Positions 53,601-62,148 of a stretch of DNA of 64,000 nucleotides are shown here, piece by piece. The DNA is from Chryseobacterium indologenes (GTDB lineage Bacteria > Bacteroidota > Bacteroidia > Flavobacteriales > Weeksellaceae). The translations under genes were made by a program, and so were the position numbers. Location: NCBI GenBank assembly GCA_001013295.1, contig LAZY01000030.1, forward strand, positions 124,001 to 188,000, read 5' to 3'. The first letter of the stretch is position 1; every line of letters begins with the position of its first letter. Under the pieces are notes generated by a model. The model did no database searches. It saw nothing but the letters and a program-made list of their open reading frames with translations, and was not told where the DNA came from.

Positions 53601-53789
53601 ACCTTTTCCTGTTTCTACAGCATTTTTTAACACATTCCTAAGAGACTGTAAATCCAGCCTGTAAGAATACTGAACTTCAACTTCTTCTCTGATTTGAGAC
53701 GTTCTTTGTGAGGCCGGCTCCCACCTCTGTGCATTAAAGCTTGACAGTCCAGCTGCCAATGCACAAACTAGTAAAATTCTCTTTTTCAT
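50700..53789 (-). CDS. secreted reprolysin-like (M12B-type) metallopeptidase with GEVED and T9SS domains
   Basis: 1029 residues. Order: signal peptide (LLVCALAAGLSSFNAQ), propeptide (to about 195), metzincin catalytic domain with HEMGHQLGGNHTFSH and a Met-turn (TIMAYAGI), a central beta-rich region, a fibronectin III domain (residues about 680-770, FPGATYLINYRKVGETTWQN), a GEVED domain (WIQVWIDFNRNGIFETSERV) and a T9SS type A sorting domain (VSIYPNPADTFVEVKN). A cysteine cluster (GCIGCIC) lies in the catalytic domain near residue 315. It is exported by the type IX system to the surface or medium, probably to digest host or environmental protein. It is monocistronic. Confidence 0.95.
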   Translation of the reverse strand: MKKRILLVCALAAGLSSFNAQRWEPASQRTSQIREEVEVQYSYRLDLQSLRNVLKNAVETGKGAQAVIVSLPTAEGKIERFAVYSDPVMEKSLVDRYQLGSYMGVGVDDPTKYLRFSTSPTEMQSMIIKDGVFQFIEPITTDKQTYGVFYKTKRTEGLHGFECATDEKNIDIKALEAHGKKNLSNVGITSRNPITKYRTYRLALSVTGEYTQYFLSLPGAPVATTEDQKKAVALVAMNNTMSRVNGIFEKDFGIKLLVQDLPGLIYTDPTTDPYSAAQQGAAGAWNLELQQNLTNQVTNANYDIGHLFGASGGGGNAGCIGCICTSPTTSVPRGKGSGYTSPGNSKPLGDAFDIDYVAHEMGHQLGGNHTFSHASEGSGVNIEPGGGTTIMAYAGITQDNLQANSNAYFHYSSINQILNNLDAKTTCGTADIITNNTAPVINALTAYTIPKGTPYYLEASATDAQGDPINYTWEQYDSVTSKASISGDSGWGFNTEGSIARSFTGTASGKRYFPSLPLVMAGKLTNKATWETVSYIPRTLHYAVTARDANAQRPMLSSLETTVTVGNDGPFKFSGITGSTTLYNNAANTILWDVANTNAAPYNAANVKIEYTTDLVNGATWTELVASTPNTGSYTAQMPANLTGNIKLKISAVGNVFYAVSPTVNVTTAPTSSTTAPTGIFALDTEVFKTSARLSWNTFPGATYLINYRKVGETTWQNTTSTTSSVTLSNLEDETNYEAQVATVVNNVPGAFSSNYAFKTKGLRTGYDYCLMTTGGNNLNSAYYSGLIGFSLANLNYSETSVAAIARTYLDLSADTSKIVNLTKGTQYTATFRNLGNASGQYNDWIQVWIDFNRNGIFETSERVGSDGAVPVFDDASQFDYHDGSFVFTVPASAYSGDKTLRMRVASTFFNAASGPCGYPSVASGPSSIISAGGFRDFTVKISETLGVNETNGTKPSEVSIYPNPADTFVEVKNLKGKADYKIYSADGRLVQEGKIDGQRINVASLIKGMYVVTIKDEKDTYNTKLIKK

Positions 53790-53870
53790 AATTGCCTAAT
53801 TAAATAAAAATTAGTAAACTTTAAATATCCGGCCTAAAAGTACAAATTATAAACAATACACCCTAAAAAA

Positions 53871-53905
53871 AACGATCAATTTTAAATAAAATTGATCGTT
53901 TTTAT
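53871..53905 (-). terminator. terminator after the prolyl oligopeptidase gene
   Basis: AACGATCAATTTT / AAAATTGATCGTT is a 13-bp stem with a 4-base loop and T runs on both sides. It lies between the stop of the peptidase gene and the start region of the reprolysin-like gene. Confidence 0.9.
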
Positions 53906-53926
53906 GTATTTATTATTATTTAAACA

Positions 53927-56029
53927 CTATTTGTTTATTCCCATCTCATACAATGCAAATGATATAAGATCCGCATTTTCACTGATTACTTGATCCGTTG
54001 CTCTTCCTGCTCCGTGACCTGCATTTTTTTCTATTCTCAATAAAATAGGATTCTTACACGCCTGCTTCTCCTGAAGCTCTGCCCCGAATTTGAATGAGTG
54101 AGCCGGCACTACTCTATCGTCATGATCACTGGTAATGATCATGGTAGACGGATAGCAGGTTCCCGCTTTCACATTATGCACCGGAGAATATGATTTAAGG
54201 TATTCAAACATTTCTTTGCTGTCTTCTGCTGTCCCATAATCATACGCCCAGCCTGCTCCGGCAGTGAATTTGTTATATCTCAGCATATCTAAAACTCCAA
54301 CGCCAGGGAAGGCTACTTTGGCAAGGTCCGGACGGATCGTCATCGTTGCTCCTACCAGCAATCCTCCATTCGATCTACCTGAAAGAGCCATATATTCTTT
54401 AGAAGTATATCCTTTTTTCTGCAAATATTCTCCTGCAGCTATAAAGTCATCAAAAACGTTTTTCTTTTGTTGCTTAGTTCCGGCGTCATGCCATTTTTTT
54501 CCATATTCACCACCTCCACGGATGTTTGGAACAGCATAGATCCCGCCATTTTCCATCCAGATCGCATTCACTACAGAGAAAGAAGGCTGTAAGCTGATAT
54601 TAAATCCTCCATAAGAATATAGAATCGTAGGATTCTTCCCATCAAGCTTAATTCCCTTTTTATAGTTGATCATCATAGGAACTTTGGTTCCGTCTTTTGA
54701 GGTATAGAATACCTGTTCAGAAACATAATCATCAGGATTAAATTTAACTTTCGGCTTCTGGTATACTTCTGATTTACCAGAATCTACATTAAATTTATAG
54801 GTAGTTCCCGGAGTGATATAGTTGCTGAAAGAGTAGTAAAGATCTTTTTCTTTTTCCTTTCCTCCAAAACCGGAGATATTTCCTTTGCCAGGAAGGGTAA
54901 TTTCTCTGATCAATTTCCCTGTCTTATCAAATTGCTTTACCTGATCAATAGCATCAATCATATAGGTTGCAAAGAAGTATCCACCTCCGGTAGAAATTCC
55001 CAGTACATTTTCAGTTTGCGGAATTATATCTTTCCAGGTTTCAGGAGCAGGGTTTGCAATGGTAGTTTTTACAAGACGCATATTGGGAGCATCTTTATCT
55101 GTGGAAATAAAAAGGTTATCTCCATCAGTATCTACAATATAGGCATTAATATCAAATCCTTTTGTGATCTGTACAAAGTCCCCACCTTTCTTCAGATCTT
55201 TGATATACAATTCGTTTCCATTGGTTGCATTGGCTGCAGAAATGATAAGAAATCTCTGATCTTCTGATACGCTTGCTCCTAAATATCTTCTTGGTGTTTT
55301 CTCTCCGCCAAAGATCAATTTGTCCTCAGACTGTTTTGTCCCTAGTTTATGAAAATATACTTTATGTTTATCAGTCATTCCTGAAAGTACCGTTCCTTCT
55401 TTAGGTTTGTCATAGCTTGAATAATAGAAGCCTTCATCATTCTGCCACGCTATTCCACTGAATTTTACATCCAGCAAAGTTTCATCAATCTGTTTTTTAG
55501 TAACTGCATCAATAATAATGATTTTATTCCAGTCGCTTCCCCCTTCAGAAATAGCATAAGCTGCCAGATTTCCTTTTTCGTTAAATGATAAAGTAGCCAG
55601 TGAAGTGGTTCCTTTTTCTGAAAATTTATTCGGATCTAAAAATACCTCTGTAGCTTTCGTCTTTTTGTTGGTTCTGTACAAAACCGACTGTGCCTGTAGA
55701 CCGTCATTTTTAGAATAATAAGTATAATCACCTCTTTCGAAAGGCGCTGAAATTTTTTCATAATTCCAGATCTCTTTCAGTTGGTTCTTAATTTTATCTC
55801 TGAACGGAATTTTTGAAAGATAGTTCTGGCTGTAGGCAACTTCTTCATCTACCCATTTTTTGGTAGCATCGGAATCATTTTCCAGGTCTCGGAACGGATC
55901 TGAAACGGCAGTTCCAAAATAAGTATCTGTTTGATTCCCTTTTATTGCTTTAGGATAATTCATTTTTTGAGCGTAAAAAGATGCTGAAAACAAAACTCCA
56001 GCAGTTAATAACATAGGTTTAAAATTCAT
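53927..56029 (-). CDS. prolyl oligopeptidase family serine peptidase (S9A)
   Basis: 700 residues from the ATG at 56029 (MNFKPMLLTAGVLFSASFYA), chosen for its signal peptide. The N-terminal seven-bladed propeller runs from about residue 75 to 410. The alpha/beta-hydrolase domain has ALSGRSNGGLLVGATMTIRP (catalytic Ser), ITSDHDDRVVPAHSFKF (Asp) and KNAGHGAGR (His). It cleaves short peptides after proline, in the periplasm judging from the signal and lack of a T9SS domain. It is monocistronic. Confidence 0.95.
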   Translation of the reverse strand: MNFKPMLLTAGVLFSASFYAQKMNYPKAIKGNQTDTYFGTAVSDPFRDLENDSDATKKWVDEEVAYSQNYLSKIPFRDKIKNQLKEIWNYEKISAPFERGDYTYYSKNDGLQAQSVLYRTNKKTKATEVFLDPNKFSEKGTTSLATLSFNEKGNLAAYAISEGGSDWNKIIIIDAVTKKQIDETLLDVKFSGIAWQNDEGFYYSSYDKPKEGTVLSGMTDKHKVYFHKLGTKQSEDKLIFGGEKTPRRYLGASVSEDQRFLIISAANATNGNELYIKDLKKGGDFVQITKGFDINAYIVDTDGDNLFISTDKDAPNMRLVKTTIANPAPETWKDIIPQTENVLGISTGGGYFFATYMIDAIDQVKQFDKTGKLIREITLPGKGNISGFGGKEKEKDLYYSFSNYITPGTTYKFNVDSGKSEVYQKPKVKFNPDDYVSEQVFYTSKDGTKVPMMINYKKGIKLDGKNPTILYSYGGFNISLQPSFSVVNAIWMENGGIYAVPNIRGGGEYGKKWHDAGTKQQKKNVFDDFIAAGEYLQKKGYTSKEYMALSGRSNGGLLVGATMTIRPDLAKVAFPGVGVLDMLRYNKFTAGAGWAYDYGTAEDSKEMFEYLKSYSPVHNVKAGTCYPSTMIITSDHDDRVVPAHSFKFGAELQEKQACKNPILLRIEKNAGHGAGRATDQVISENADLISFALYEMGINK

Positions 56030-56073
56030 AGTGAACGGTTTTCTCAAAAATACGTAAAGTCTGTGAAATAAAA

Positions 56074-56100
56074 AAAGCCTCCAAAACGGAGACTTTTATT
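56074..56100 (-). terminator. terminator after the secreted protein gene at 56123
   Basis: AAAGCCTCC and GGAGACTTT pair around AAAAC with one mismatch; the minus strand continues with TTTTTTATT. Confidence 0.75.
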
Positions 56101-56122
56101 CTGTAATTAAAGTATTTTTCAA

Positions 56123-56800
56123 CTATTCATTTGTTCCGAAACTCCCGAAGTAAAAATCGGTAAGGTTCGTCACAATTTCATCCGGGCTACCATTCCAATA
56201 GTAGATTTTTCCTCCTTCTTTGAGTTCGTACAAACTAAAATTCTGATCTGTCGTCACCGTCTTATCTGCATTTTTAAAATCCTGAACTGCCTGAATCAGG
56301 TATTTCTTCAGGTCTTCTGCTTTCACTTTTTTAATATCTCCGGTAGGTCCAGGGGTTAACTTGGAAGGGACCTTAAAGCTTACGGAATAAGTAATCTCAG
56401 CAATTTTATCTCCTTCTACATATTCATTAGGAACCACTTTCACCTCTTTAATGGCAAGTTTTCCGGCTTTAAAGTTTTCAAGCATGGCCGTGAAATAATC
56501 TTCAGCCTCTTTTTTACATGCTGCAGCAGCAGCTTTGGGAAATGCGGCCAGGAAATTCTCCACAGTGCCTTTTTTCATTTCGTCGGATGTTTCTTTAAAA
56601 TTTACCTGATACGCATTTTGTCCTTCTACGGTAGGCCTCAAATAGTCGTTAAGCTTGTTCAGTGCAACCTCATCGTTGTTCACAAAGGTTCCGAAGAACA
56701 GTTCAAATGCTTCTTTGGGTTTCTTCACTTCCGTCTGAGCTGAAACATACTGTCCCGTCATCGTAAGCAAAAGAAACAAAATAATTTTGTAATTTTTCAT
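56123..56800 (-). CDS. hypothetical secreted protein
   Basis: 225 residues with a cleavable signal (ILFLLLTMTGQYVSA, cleaved before QTEV). The rest is helical and lysine-rich with a DYFTAMLENFKAGKLA segment, a beta pair (EITYSVSFKVPSKLTPGPTG), and a C-terminal YELKEGGKIYYWNGSPDE. It has no domain I recognise. It has terminators on both sides and lies just upstream of the prolyl oligopeptidase gene. Confidence 0.7.
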   Translation of the reverse strand: MKNYKIILFLLLTMTGQYVSAQTEVKKPKEAFELFFGTFVNNDEVALNKLNDYLRPTVEGQNAYQVNFKETSDEMKKGTVENFLAAFPKAAAAACKKEAEDYFTAMLENFKAGKLAIKEVKVVPNEYVEGDKIAEITYSVSFKVPSKLTPGPTGDIKKVKAEDLKKYLIQAVQDFKNADKTVTTDQNFSLYELKEGGKIYYWNGSPDEIVTNLTDFYFGSFGTNE

Positions 56801-56831
56801 AGTATATATTTGATTTAATTATCTGAAAAAC

Positions 56832-56862
56832 AAAAACCTCTGAAGTTTTCAGAGGTTTTTGT
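56832..56862 (-). terminator. terminator after prfA
   Basis: AAAAACCTCTGAA / TTCAGAGGTTTTT with a 3-base loop, T runs on both sides. Confidence 0.92.
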
Positions 56863-56878
56863 TTGTATGTAAAAAACT

Positions 56879-57964
56879 TTAGTAGTTTTCTTCTTCTCCT
56901 TTCATTTTCTCTGCATTTTCCGCCATGATTACCGCATCGATCATTTCAGAAATATCTCCATTCATATAAGCATCCAGATTATACATCGATTTGTTGATTC
57001 TATGATCTGTTACCCTTCCTTGCGGATAGTTGTATGTTTTGATCTTTGCAGAACGGTCCCCTGTAGAAACCATAGATTTACGTTGTGCAGCAATATCTCC
57101 CTGTACTTTTTGTAATTCTATATCGTATAGTTTGGTTCTCAGCATTTCCATTGCCAACTCACGGTTAGCAAGCTGAGAACGTGCCTGCTGACAAACAACC
57201 ACAAGACCTGAAGGCTTATGCGTTAGCTGAACTTTCGTTTCAACCTTGTTTACGTTCTGACCTCCGGCACCTCCTGAACGTGAAGTCTGCATTTCAATAT
57301 CTGCAGGATTCAGTTCGAAATCTACTTCTTCCGCTTCCGGTAAAACAGCAATGGTAATTGCTGAAGTATGAACTCTTCCCTGAGATTCTGTTTCCGGTAC
57401 ACGCTGTACACGGTGCACTCCGGATTCGAACTTCATGATTCCATATACGCCTTCTCCTTCCACTTTCATAATCAGTTCCTTATAGCCTTTTGCCGCTTCA
57501 TTGGAATCTGTCACTTCATGTCTCCAGCCTTTTGTTTTGAAGTACATGGTATACATTCTGTAAACATCTTCTACGAAAATAGCAGCTTCATCTCCTCCTG
57601 TTCCGGCACGTAACTCCACGATAACGTTCTTGTCATCTGCAGGATCTTTAGGAATCAGCAATACTTTAAGCTCTTCTTCCAAACCTGGAATTCTGGATTG
57701 TGCATCCAGCTTTTCCTCTTTAGCAAGATCTACAAGGTCTCTGTCTGATCCGTCAGCAATGATTTCATCAGACTCAGCAATAGAATCCAAAGCTCCTTTG
57801 TACTGATCGTAAACCCTTACAATTTTCCCCAAATCACTATATTCTTTGTTCAAAGAAGAATATCTTTTTTGGTCTGAAATGACATCAGGCTGTATAATAA
57901 GGTCTGCAACCTCATTATATCTTTGTTTTATAGCTTCTAATTTTGGAATTAATGATTTAGACAT
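56879..57964 (-). CDS. prfA: peptide chain release factor 1
   Basis: 361 residues, full length. It has the tRNA-mimic domain with the PxT-type selectivity loop region ([20 protein letters not shown]) and the catalytic GGQ in [20 protein letters not shown]. The C-terminal [20 protein letters not shown] and [15 protein letters not shown] are standard. It reads UAA and UAG and releases the peptide. It differs from the prfH product at 43386 in having the stop-codon recognition domain. It is monocistronic. Confidence 0.98.
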   Translation of the reverse strand: MSKSLIPKLEAIKQRYNEVADLIIQPDVISDQKRYSSLNKEYSDLGKIVRVYDQYKGALDSIAESDEIIADGSDRDLVDLAKEEKLDAQSRIPGLEEELKVLLIPKDPADDKNVIVELRAGTGGDEAAIFVEDVYRMYTMYFKTKGWRHEVTDSNEAAKGYKELIMKVEGEGVYGIMKFESGVHRVQRVPETESQGRVHTSAITIAVLPEAEEVDFELNPADIEMQTSRSGGAGGQNVNKVETKVQLTHKPSGLVVVCQQARSQLANRELAMEMLRTKLYDIELQKVQGDIAAQRKSMVSTGDRSAKIKTYNYPQGRVTDHRINKSMYNLDAYMNGDISEMIDAVIMAENAEKMKGEEENY

Positions 57965-58099
57965 TATGGAATTTTTGTGGGTGCAAAGATAAGAATTATT
58001 AATTCAAAATTAAAGTATAAATTTTTGAACGCTAGGACGAAACTGCAAAAAGGTTAATTTGCAAAACTGGCTATAAATATTTTAAGGCTCTCGTTTCCC

Positions 58100-59398
58100 T
58101 CAGTTGGCTTTATTCAGTCTTCTGTCTATTAAATATAAAACAATTCCCACCGCTACAATTCCCAGCCCGATCATACTTTCTTTGGGATTATGGATCAAAG
58201 TAAAGTAAAGGACATATCCGCTGAATAATAAAAAAACGGTTGGAAAAATGTAAAAAGCATTGGATTTGAAGATTCTCCGGTCTTCTTTTTTAAGGAAATA
58301 CACCGTAGAAATCGCAAGACTCGCAAATAACTGAAGAATAAAGGCGGTATAAACGAATATTTCCTTGAAGCTTCCTGTCAGAATAATTACGGCAGCAATA
58401 ACTGCATGCGCAAAAATAGCTCTTACCGGAATCCCTTTCTTATTACTGACTGAAAGCGGCTTCCAGATATAACTGTCCTTAGCAAATGCCTGTGTCAGCC
58501 TTGACCCTACCCAAAGATAACCACTGATCGTCGCAATGAGCTGTAGCGCAATAAAAATATTGACTATTTTTCCAAAAGCAGGACCAAGCATATTGACAGC
58601 CGCTTCTCCCATTACATCTTCTTTTCCTGCGAGCTGACTCACCGGAGCATGCTTCAGCATAATGTAATTGACCAGAATATAACTTACCGTCACAAACACC
58701 GTTCCGATGATCAGAGATTTGGGAAGGTTTTTCTGAACATCTTTTATTTCTCCTGCTATATAAGAAGCTGAATTCCAACCGGTATAAGAATACGTCACAA
58801 AAACCAGAGAGGTAGCAAAAGCAGGAAGCATAATCTCACCTTGCCAGCTGTCCGTAAAATTCAGGCTGTTTCCAATCTGAGAAGATTCTGAAAGGCTCAC
58901 TCCCAAAATAATCAGTATAATAATAAATGTTATTTTGATAAAAGTAAAGAAATTATGAAACCTGCTGGAAGTTTTTAAACTGAATGACAGCGTGACTGCG
59001 ATCAGAAAAATAGCAGCAATCGCAAAGCTATTTCCAAAATTGTACTCAAACACCGAAAGATATTTTGACATGGCCAGAGCTGCCAGTGCAACAGGGGAAG
59101 AAAATCCTATAATAAGGGAGATCCAGCTTATCAGATATCCAAACAATGGGTGATAGGTTTCTTTGAGGTAAATAAAATCGCCCCCATTTCCTTTAAAATA
59201 AGATCCTAATTCGGCATAACAGAATGCCCCAAACAAGGCCAGAATTCCTCCAATAACCCACAACAGAAAAATACTGTAAGTATTGGTAATATCAGACAGC
59301 TGGAATCCCAGAGTTGTAAAAATACCTGTCCCTATCATATTGGAAACCACAATGGCCGCAGCTGTTTTCCATCCAATTTTATGCGAAACTGTACTCAT
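58100..59398 (-). CDS. APC-superfamily amino-acid permease
   Basis: 432 residues, about 12 hydrophobic segments. TM1 has the unwound substrate motif SNMIGTGIFTTLGF (GxGIF), and the next segments have AFCYAELGSYFKGNGGDFIY (amino-acid permease hallmark). It is an inner-membrane uptake transporter. It begins 7 bases after the TonB-dependent receptor gene and so falls under the same SAM riboswitch. That points to methionine or a compound feeding methionine as the cargo. This is inference; the family also carries many other amino acids. Confidence 0.9.
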   Translation of the reverse strand: MSTVSHKIGWKTAAAIVVSNMIGTGIFTTLGFQLSDITNTYSIFLLWVIGGILALFGAFCYAELGSYFKGNGGDFIYLKETYHPLFGYLISWISLIIGFSSPVALAALAMSKYLSVFEYNFGNSFAIAAIFLIAVTLSFSLKTSSRFHNFFTFIKITFIIILIILGVSLSESSQIGNSLNFTDSWQGEIMLPAFATSLVFVTYSYTGWNSASYIAGEIKDVQKNLPKSLIIGTVFVTVSYILVNYIMLKHAPVSQLAGKEDVMGEAAVNMLGPAFGKIVNIFIALQLIATISGYLWVGSRLTQAFAKDSYIWKPLSVSNKKGIPVRAIFAHAVIAAVIILTGSFKEIFVYTAFILQLFASLAISTVYFLKKEDRRIFKSNAFYIFPTVFLLFSGYVLYFTLIHNPKESMIGLGIVAVGIVLYLIDRRLNKAN

Positions 59399-59405
59399 TT
59401 AATGA

Positions 59406-61850
59406 TTAAAAATTAAAATTAAGCCTTCCGAAGAAATAACTTCCCAATGTTCCCATCTGAACCGGCGCATATTTGAACACTCCATAATATGAATTTTTAT
59501 AGACCTGAAGATCCGGAAAAACATCCAATACATTATTGGCCCCTATGGTAAGATTGATTTGTTTTGTAATATCATACCCAACACTGATGTCTGTAACGAC
59601 CTTGGGTGAAAATTCCTGCACTTCTCCAAACGGGAATCCGTCTCTTATCACTTTACCAAAGTAAGTATTTCTTACCAGAAAATTAAACTTCCCAATCCCA
59701 TAATTCAAGCTCAGAGAAGCTTTTGTCTTGGGAGAAAGCGTTTCAATAATATTGATCTGATCCGGTCCGAAATACTGATCTCTGGGAGTACTGATCTTTT
59801 CAGGAAAATGAAAGTCTGTTATTTTTGTTTCCGTATAGTTTCCGGCCAGGTTTATATTCAGGTTTCCACCTCCCAATTTCCAGTCATAGGAAACAACCAG
59901 ATCAACTCCTTTGGTTTCGGTATCAATAGCGTTGGCAAAAAATCTTCCGCTTTCCACCTGATTTCCTTGTCCTACAACATTAGGATCTGATAACCGGGAA
60001 TCCGTAATATTACTGGTAATAACGATCCTGTCTTTCACTTTGATGATATACCCATCTACAGTAATGAATAGTCCTTTGGCTGGTTTTAAAGTAAATCCTG
60101 CACTTCCGTTCACAGACGTTTCCTGTTTTAAATGATCAAATCCAAGAACCTCAGCAGCTTTACTGTCATTTCTGAAAATCCCCTTGGTCACGATATTGGA
60201 CCCGGAAGTAGATATATCTGCATAAGAATTGTTAAAATACTGCTGTTGGAGAGATGGCGCTCTGAAACCTGTCCCTACAGCTGCCCGTATGGCATAGTTT
60301 TTTACAAATTCATATCTCACAGCCAGCTTTCCATTCAGCGTATTTCCAAAATCTGAATAGTTTTCAAATCTTGCTGCGGCATCAATATTCAGTTTTTTAT
60401 CCAGATCGTAAGAAACATCGGCATATACTGCAGTGGAATGTCTGTCTTTTTTCAGGGCATTCCGGGGCGAAAAACCTATAAACGACTGCGAACCTCCTGC
60501 TCCAATTACTGTTGAACCATCCGTCGCTATATTTCCATTACTATCATACTGAGCGTAAGAAGCTTCATCTCCGGGCTTAATCTGATACTGTTCAAATCTG
60601 AATTCTCCCCCAAACGCAATATTGAATTGGTTTAAATTTTTAGAAACATCAAGGTTCACTGTATTTTGCAGAAAGCTATGAGCCCCTGCATAAAAACGGG
60701 TTGGAGATTTCGCTCCTAAGGATGCGTTATTTGTATTGCTGACATTATAATTAAAAGTATTACTTCCAAAAGTATTGCTCAGGTCAACCAGCCAGTCATT
60801 CACGTTATATTTCGCTCCCACAGCATAGGAAAAATCATAGATCTGAGATCCCAATACCGCCTGAAATCCATTCGGGTAAATGGATGCAACAACATTCGAG
60901 GTTTCACTGGGAAGTCTTCTGAAGCCATATCCTTTTCCTTCTTTAATGCTGAATCCACCAAAAGAATAGATTTTCAACTGATCATTCACAGGGTATTCTG
61001 CATTAAAAAACAACTGTCCCTGTCTGATCTGCGCATCTCCAATCTGAAAATTAAAATCATCACGGGTCAATCCTCTTGCTCTGATTTCGTCATCATCTGC
61101 TTTTTTTGCATCAGCAAAATTGGGAGCAAATTCATATGCAAAATGATCTCCGAAAATATCCAGATCATGATTTTGGGTTCTTGTTGTTTTTCCTCTATGG
61201 CTAAGTTGCAATGAAAGATTGATATAGCTGTCTTTTTTCCCCAGAGAAGTTCCGTAGTTGACTCCGGCCTGGTAGGTTTCCCCATCATTTCTTCCGCTCA
61301 ATCCATACGTGACGCTTGCAGACGCTCCTATATCTTTTTTAAGGATAATATTGATGACTCCGGCAATGGCATCAGAACCATATTGGGCAGCCGCCCCATC
61401 TCTTAAAACTTCTATCTTTTCAATAGCAATAACAGGAATTGTGCTCATGTCTGTTCCTACAGAACCATTCCCCACGGTATTCTGATAGTTGACCAGAGAA
61501 GTTGTATGTCTTCTCTTTCCATTCACCAATACCAAAACCTGGTCCGGTCCCATCCCTCTTAAAGTAACAGGATCAATATGCTCTGTTCCGTCTGATGCAG
61601 ACTGCCTTACGGAATTGAACGACGGAATGACATAGTTCAGCAAATCCTGAACGGTCATCTGAGGTGAAGACTTCTGTAATTTTTCAATATTGATCACGTC
61701 TACAGGAACCGGTGTTTCCAACTTTGTTCTTTTCGCGTTACGGTTACCTACGATGATAATATCTTCGATCTGTTTTCCTTTTTCCTCCTGCTCCTGGGCC
61801 GCAATCAAAATTGTCCCAAGTAATAGTACGGCTGTACTTAATTTTTTCAT
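59406..61850 (-). CDS. TonB-dependent receptor under SAM-riboswitch control
   Basis: 814 residues from the ATG at 61850, where MKKLSTAVLLLGTILIAAQ is a proper signal peptide; the frame extends 63 bases upstream inside the leader. The plug domain (VPVDVINIEKL, VTLRGMGPDQVLVLVNGKRR, VEVLRDG-like IEKIEVLRDGAAAQYGSDAI) precedes a 22-strand barrel ending YFFGRLNFNF. There is no N-terminal SusC-type CarboxypepD domain, so it is not a SusC. It imports a ligand across the outer membrane using TonB energy. The riboswitch and the downstream permease suggest a sulfur-amino-acid-related ligand. Confidence 0.92.
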   Translation of the reverse strand: MKKLSTAVLLLGTILIAAQEQEEKGKQIEDIIIVGNRNAKRTKLETPVPVDVINIEKLQKSSPQMTVQDLLNYVIPSFNSVRQSASDGTEHIDPVTLRGMGPDQVLVLVNGKRRHTTSLVNYQNTVGNGSVGTDMSTIPVIAIEKIEVLRDGAAAQYGSDAIAGVINIILKKDIGASASVTYGLSGRNDGETYQAGVNYGTSLGKKDSYINLSLQLSHRGKTTRTQNHDLDIFGDHFAYEFAPNFADAKKADDDEIRARGLTRDDFNFQIGDAQIRQGQLFFNAEYPVNDQLKIYSFGGFSIKEGKGYGFRRLPSETSNVVASIYPNGFQAVLGSQIYDFSYAVGAKYNVNDWLVDLSNTFGSNTFNYNVSNTNNASLGAKSPTRFYAGAHSFLQNTVNLDVSKNLNQFNIAFGGEFRFEQYQIKPGDEASYAQYDSNGNIATDGSTVIGAGGSQSFIGFSPRNALKKDRHSTAVYADVSYDLDKKLNIDAAARFENYSDFGNTLNGKLAVRYEFVKNYAIRAAVGTGFRAPSLQQQYFNNSYADISTSGSNIVTKGIFRNDSKAAEVLGFDHLKQETSVNGSAGFTLKPAKGLFITVDGYIIKVKDRIVITSNITDSRLSDPNVVGQGNQVESGRFFANAIDTETKGVDLVVSYDWKLGGGNLNINLAGNYTETKITDFHFPEKISTPRDQYFGPDQINIIETLSPKTKASLSLNYGIGKFNFLVRNTYFGKVIRDGFPFGEVQEFSPKVVTDISVGYDITKQINLTIGANNVLDVFPDLQVYKNSYYGVFKYAPVQMGTLGSYFFGRLNFNF

Positions 61851-61945
61851 TTTTTTCTTGCCAGTTAATAATACATTCCAGCGGATCAATCCGCAGATTA
61901 CACAAGACTTCAAGAAATGGAATTCATATAAGAATATTGATTTCG

Positions 61946-62046
61946 CTTATCTCCCCCATTGGGTTGGAATTAGCACCTTTACACTTCTGGAATCGTGCAG
62001 GTTGCTAAGGTTTCGCAGGGCCAAATCCCTCCACCTTTCTTGATAA
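61946..62046 (-). promoter_or_regulatory. SAM-I (S-box) riboswitch
   Basis: Read on the minus strand, all conserved blocks of the SAM-I aptamer are present in order: P1 5' strand TTATCAAGA, GGTGGAGGGA, TTTGGCCCTG, CGAAACC, TTAGCAACC, then AAGGTGCTAATTCC, and GGGGGAGATAAG closing P1. TTATC pairs with GATAA; the kink-turn, the GCCC pseudoknot partner and the GCTAATTCC core are intact. It lies about 96 bases upstream of the receptor ATG. Downstream of the aptamer a GCGGA-TTGA-TCCGC hairpin (61881-61894) may belong to the expression platform, but no T-run terminator is evident, so translational control is likelier. It should switch off receptor and permease when SAM is plentiful. Confidence 0.95.
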
Positions 62047-62054
62047 ATCTACTG

Positions 62055-62084
62055 CAAAGGTAGAGTATTTTTTTTAATATGCAA
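62055..62084 (-). promoter_or_regulatory. consensus promoter of the riboswitch transcript
   Basis: On the minus strand TTG (62082-62084) and TACCTTTG (62055-62062) are 19 bases apart, matching TTG-N19-TAnnTTTG. The predicted start lies just before the first P1 strand of the riboswitch. Confidence 0.75.
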
Positions 62085-62122
62085 AAAAGGCAAATTTGCT
62101 AATCCGCGAATTTGCCTTTTCA
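62085..62122 (-). terminator. terminator after the alpha-amylase gene
   Basis: AAAAGGCAAATT / AATTTGCCTTTT is a 12-bp stem with a 12-base loop; TTTTTTGC follows on the minus strand. It abuts the -33 element of the riboswitch promoter. Confidence 0.88.
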
Positions 62123-62148
62123 TTTTTTTTATGATGTCAGTTTTAGTT

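Noticed and set aside
61881..61894. GCGGA-TTGA-TCCGC hairpin as an intrinsic terminator of the SAM riboswitch
   Set aside because: Five-base stem with no T tract; noted only as a possible part of the expression platform.
61851..61913. Upstream ATG extension of the TonB receptor (21 extra residues)
   Set aside because: It lies between the riboswitch and the proper signal peptide MKKLSTAVLLLG; the extension would destroy secretion.
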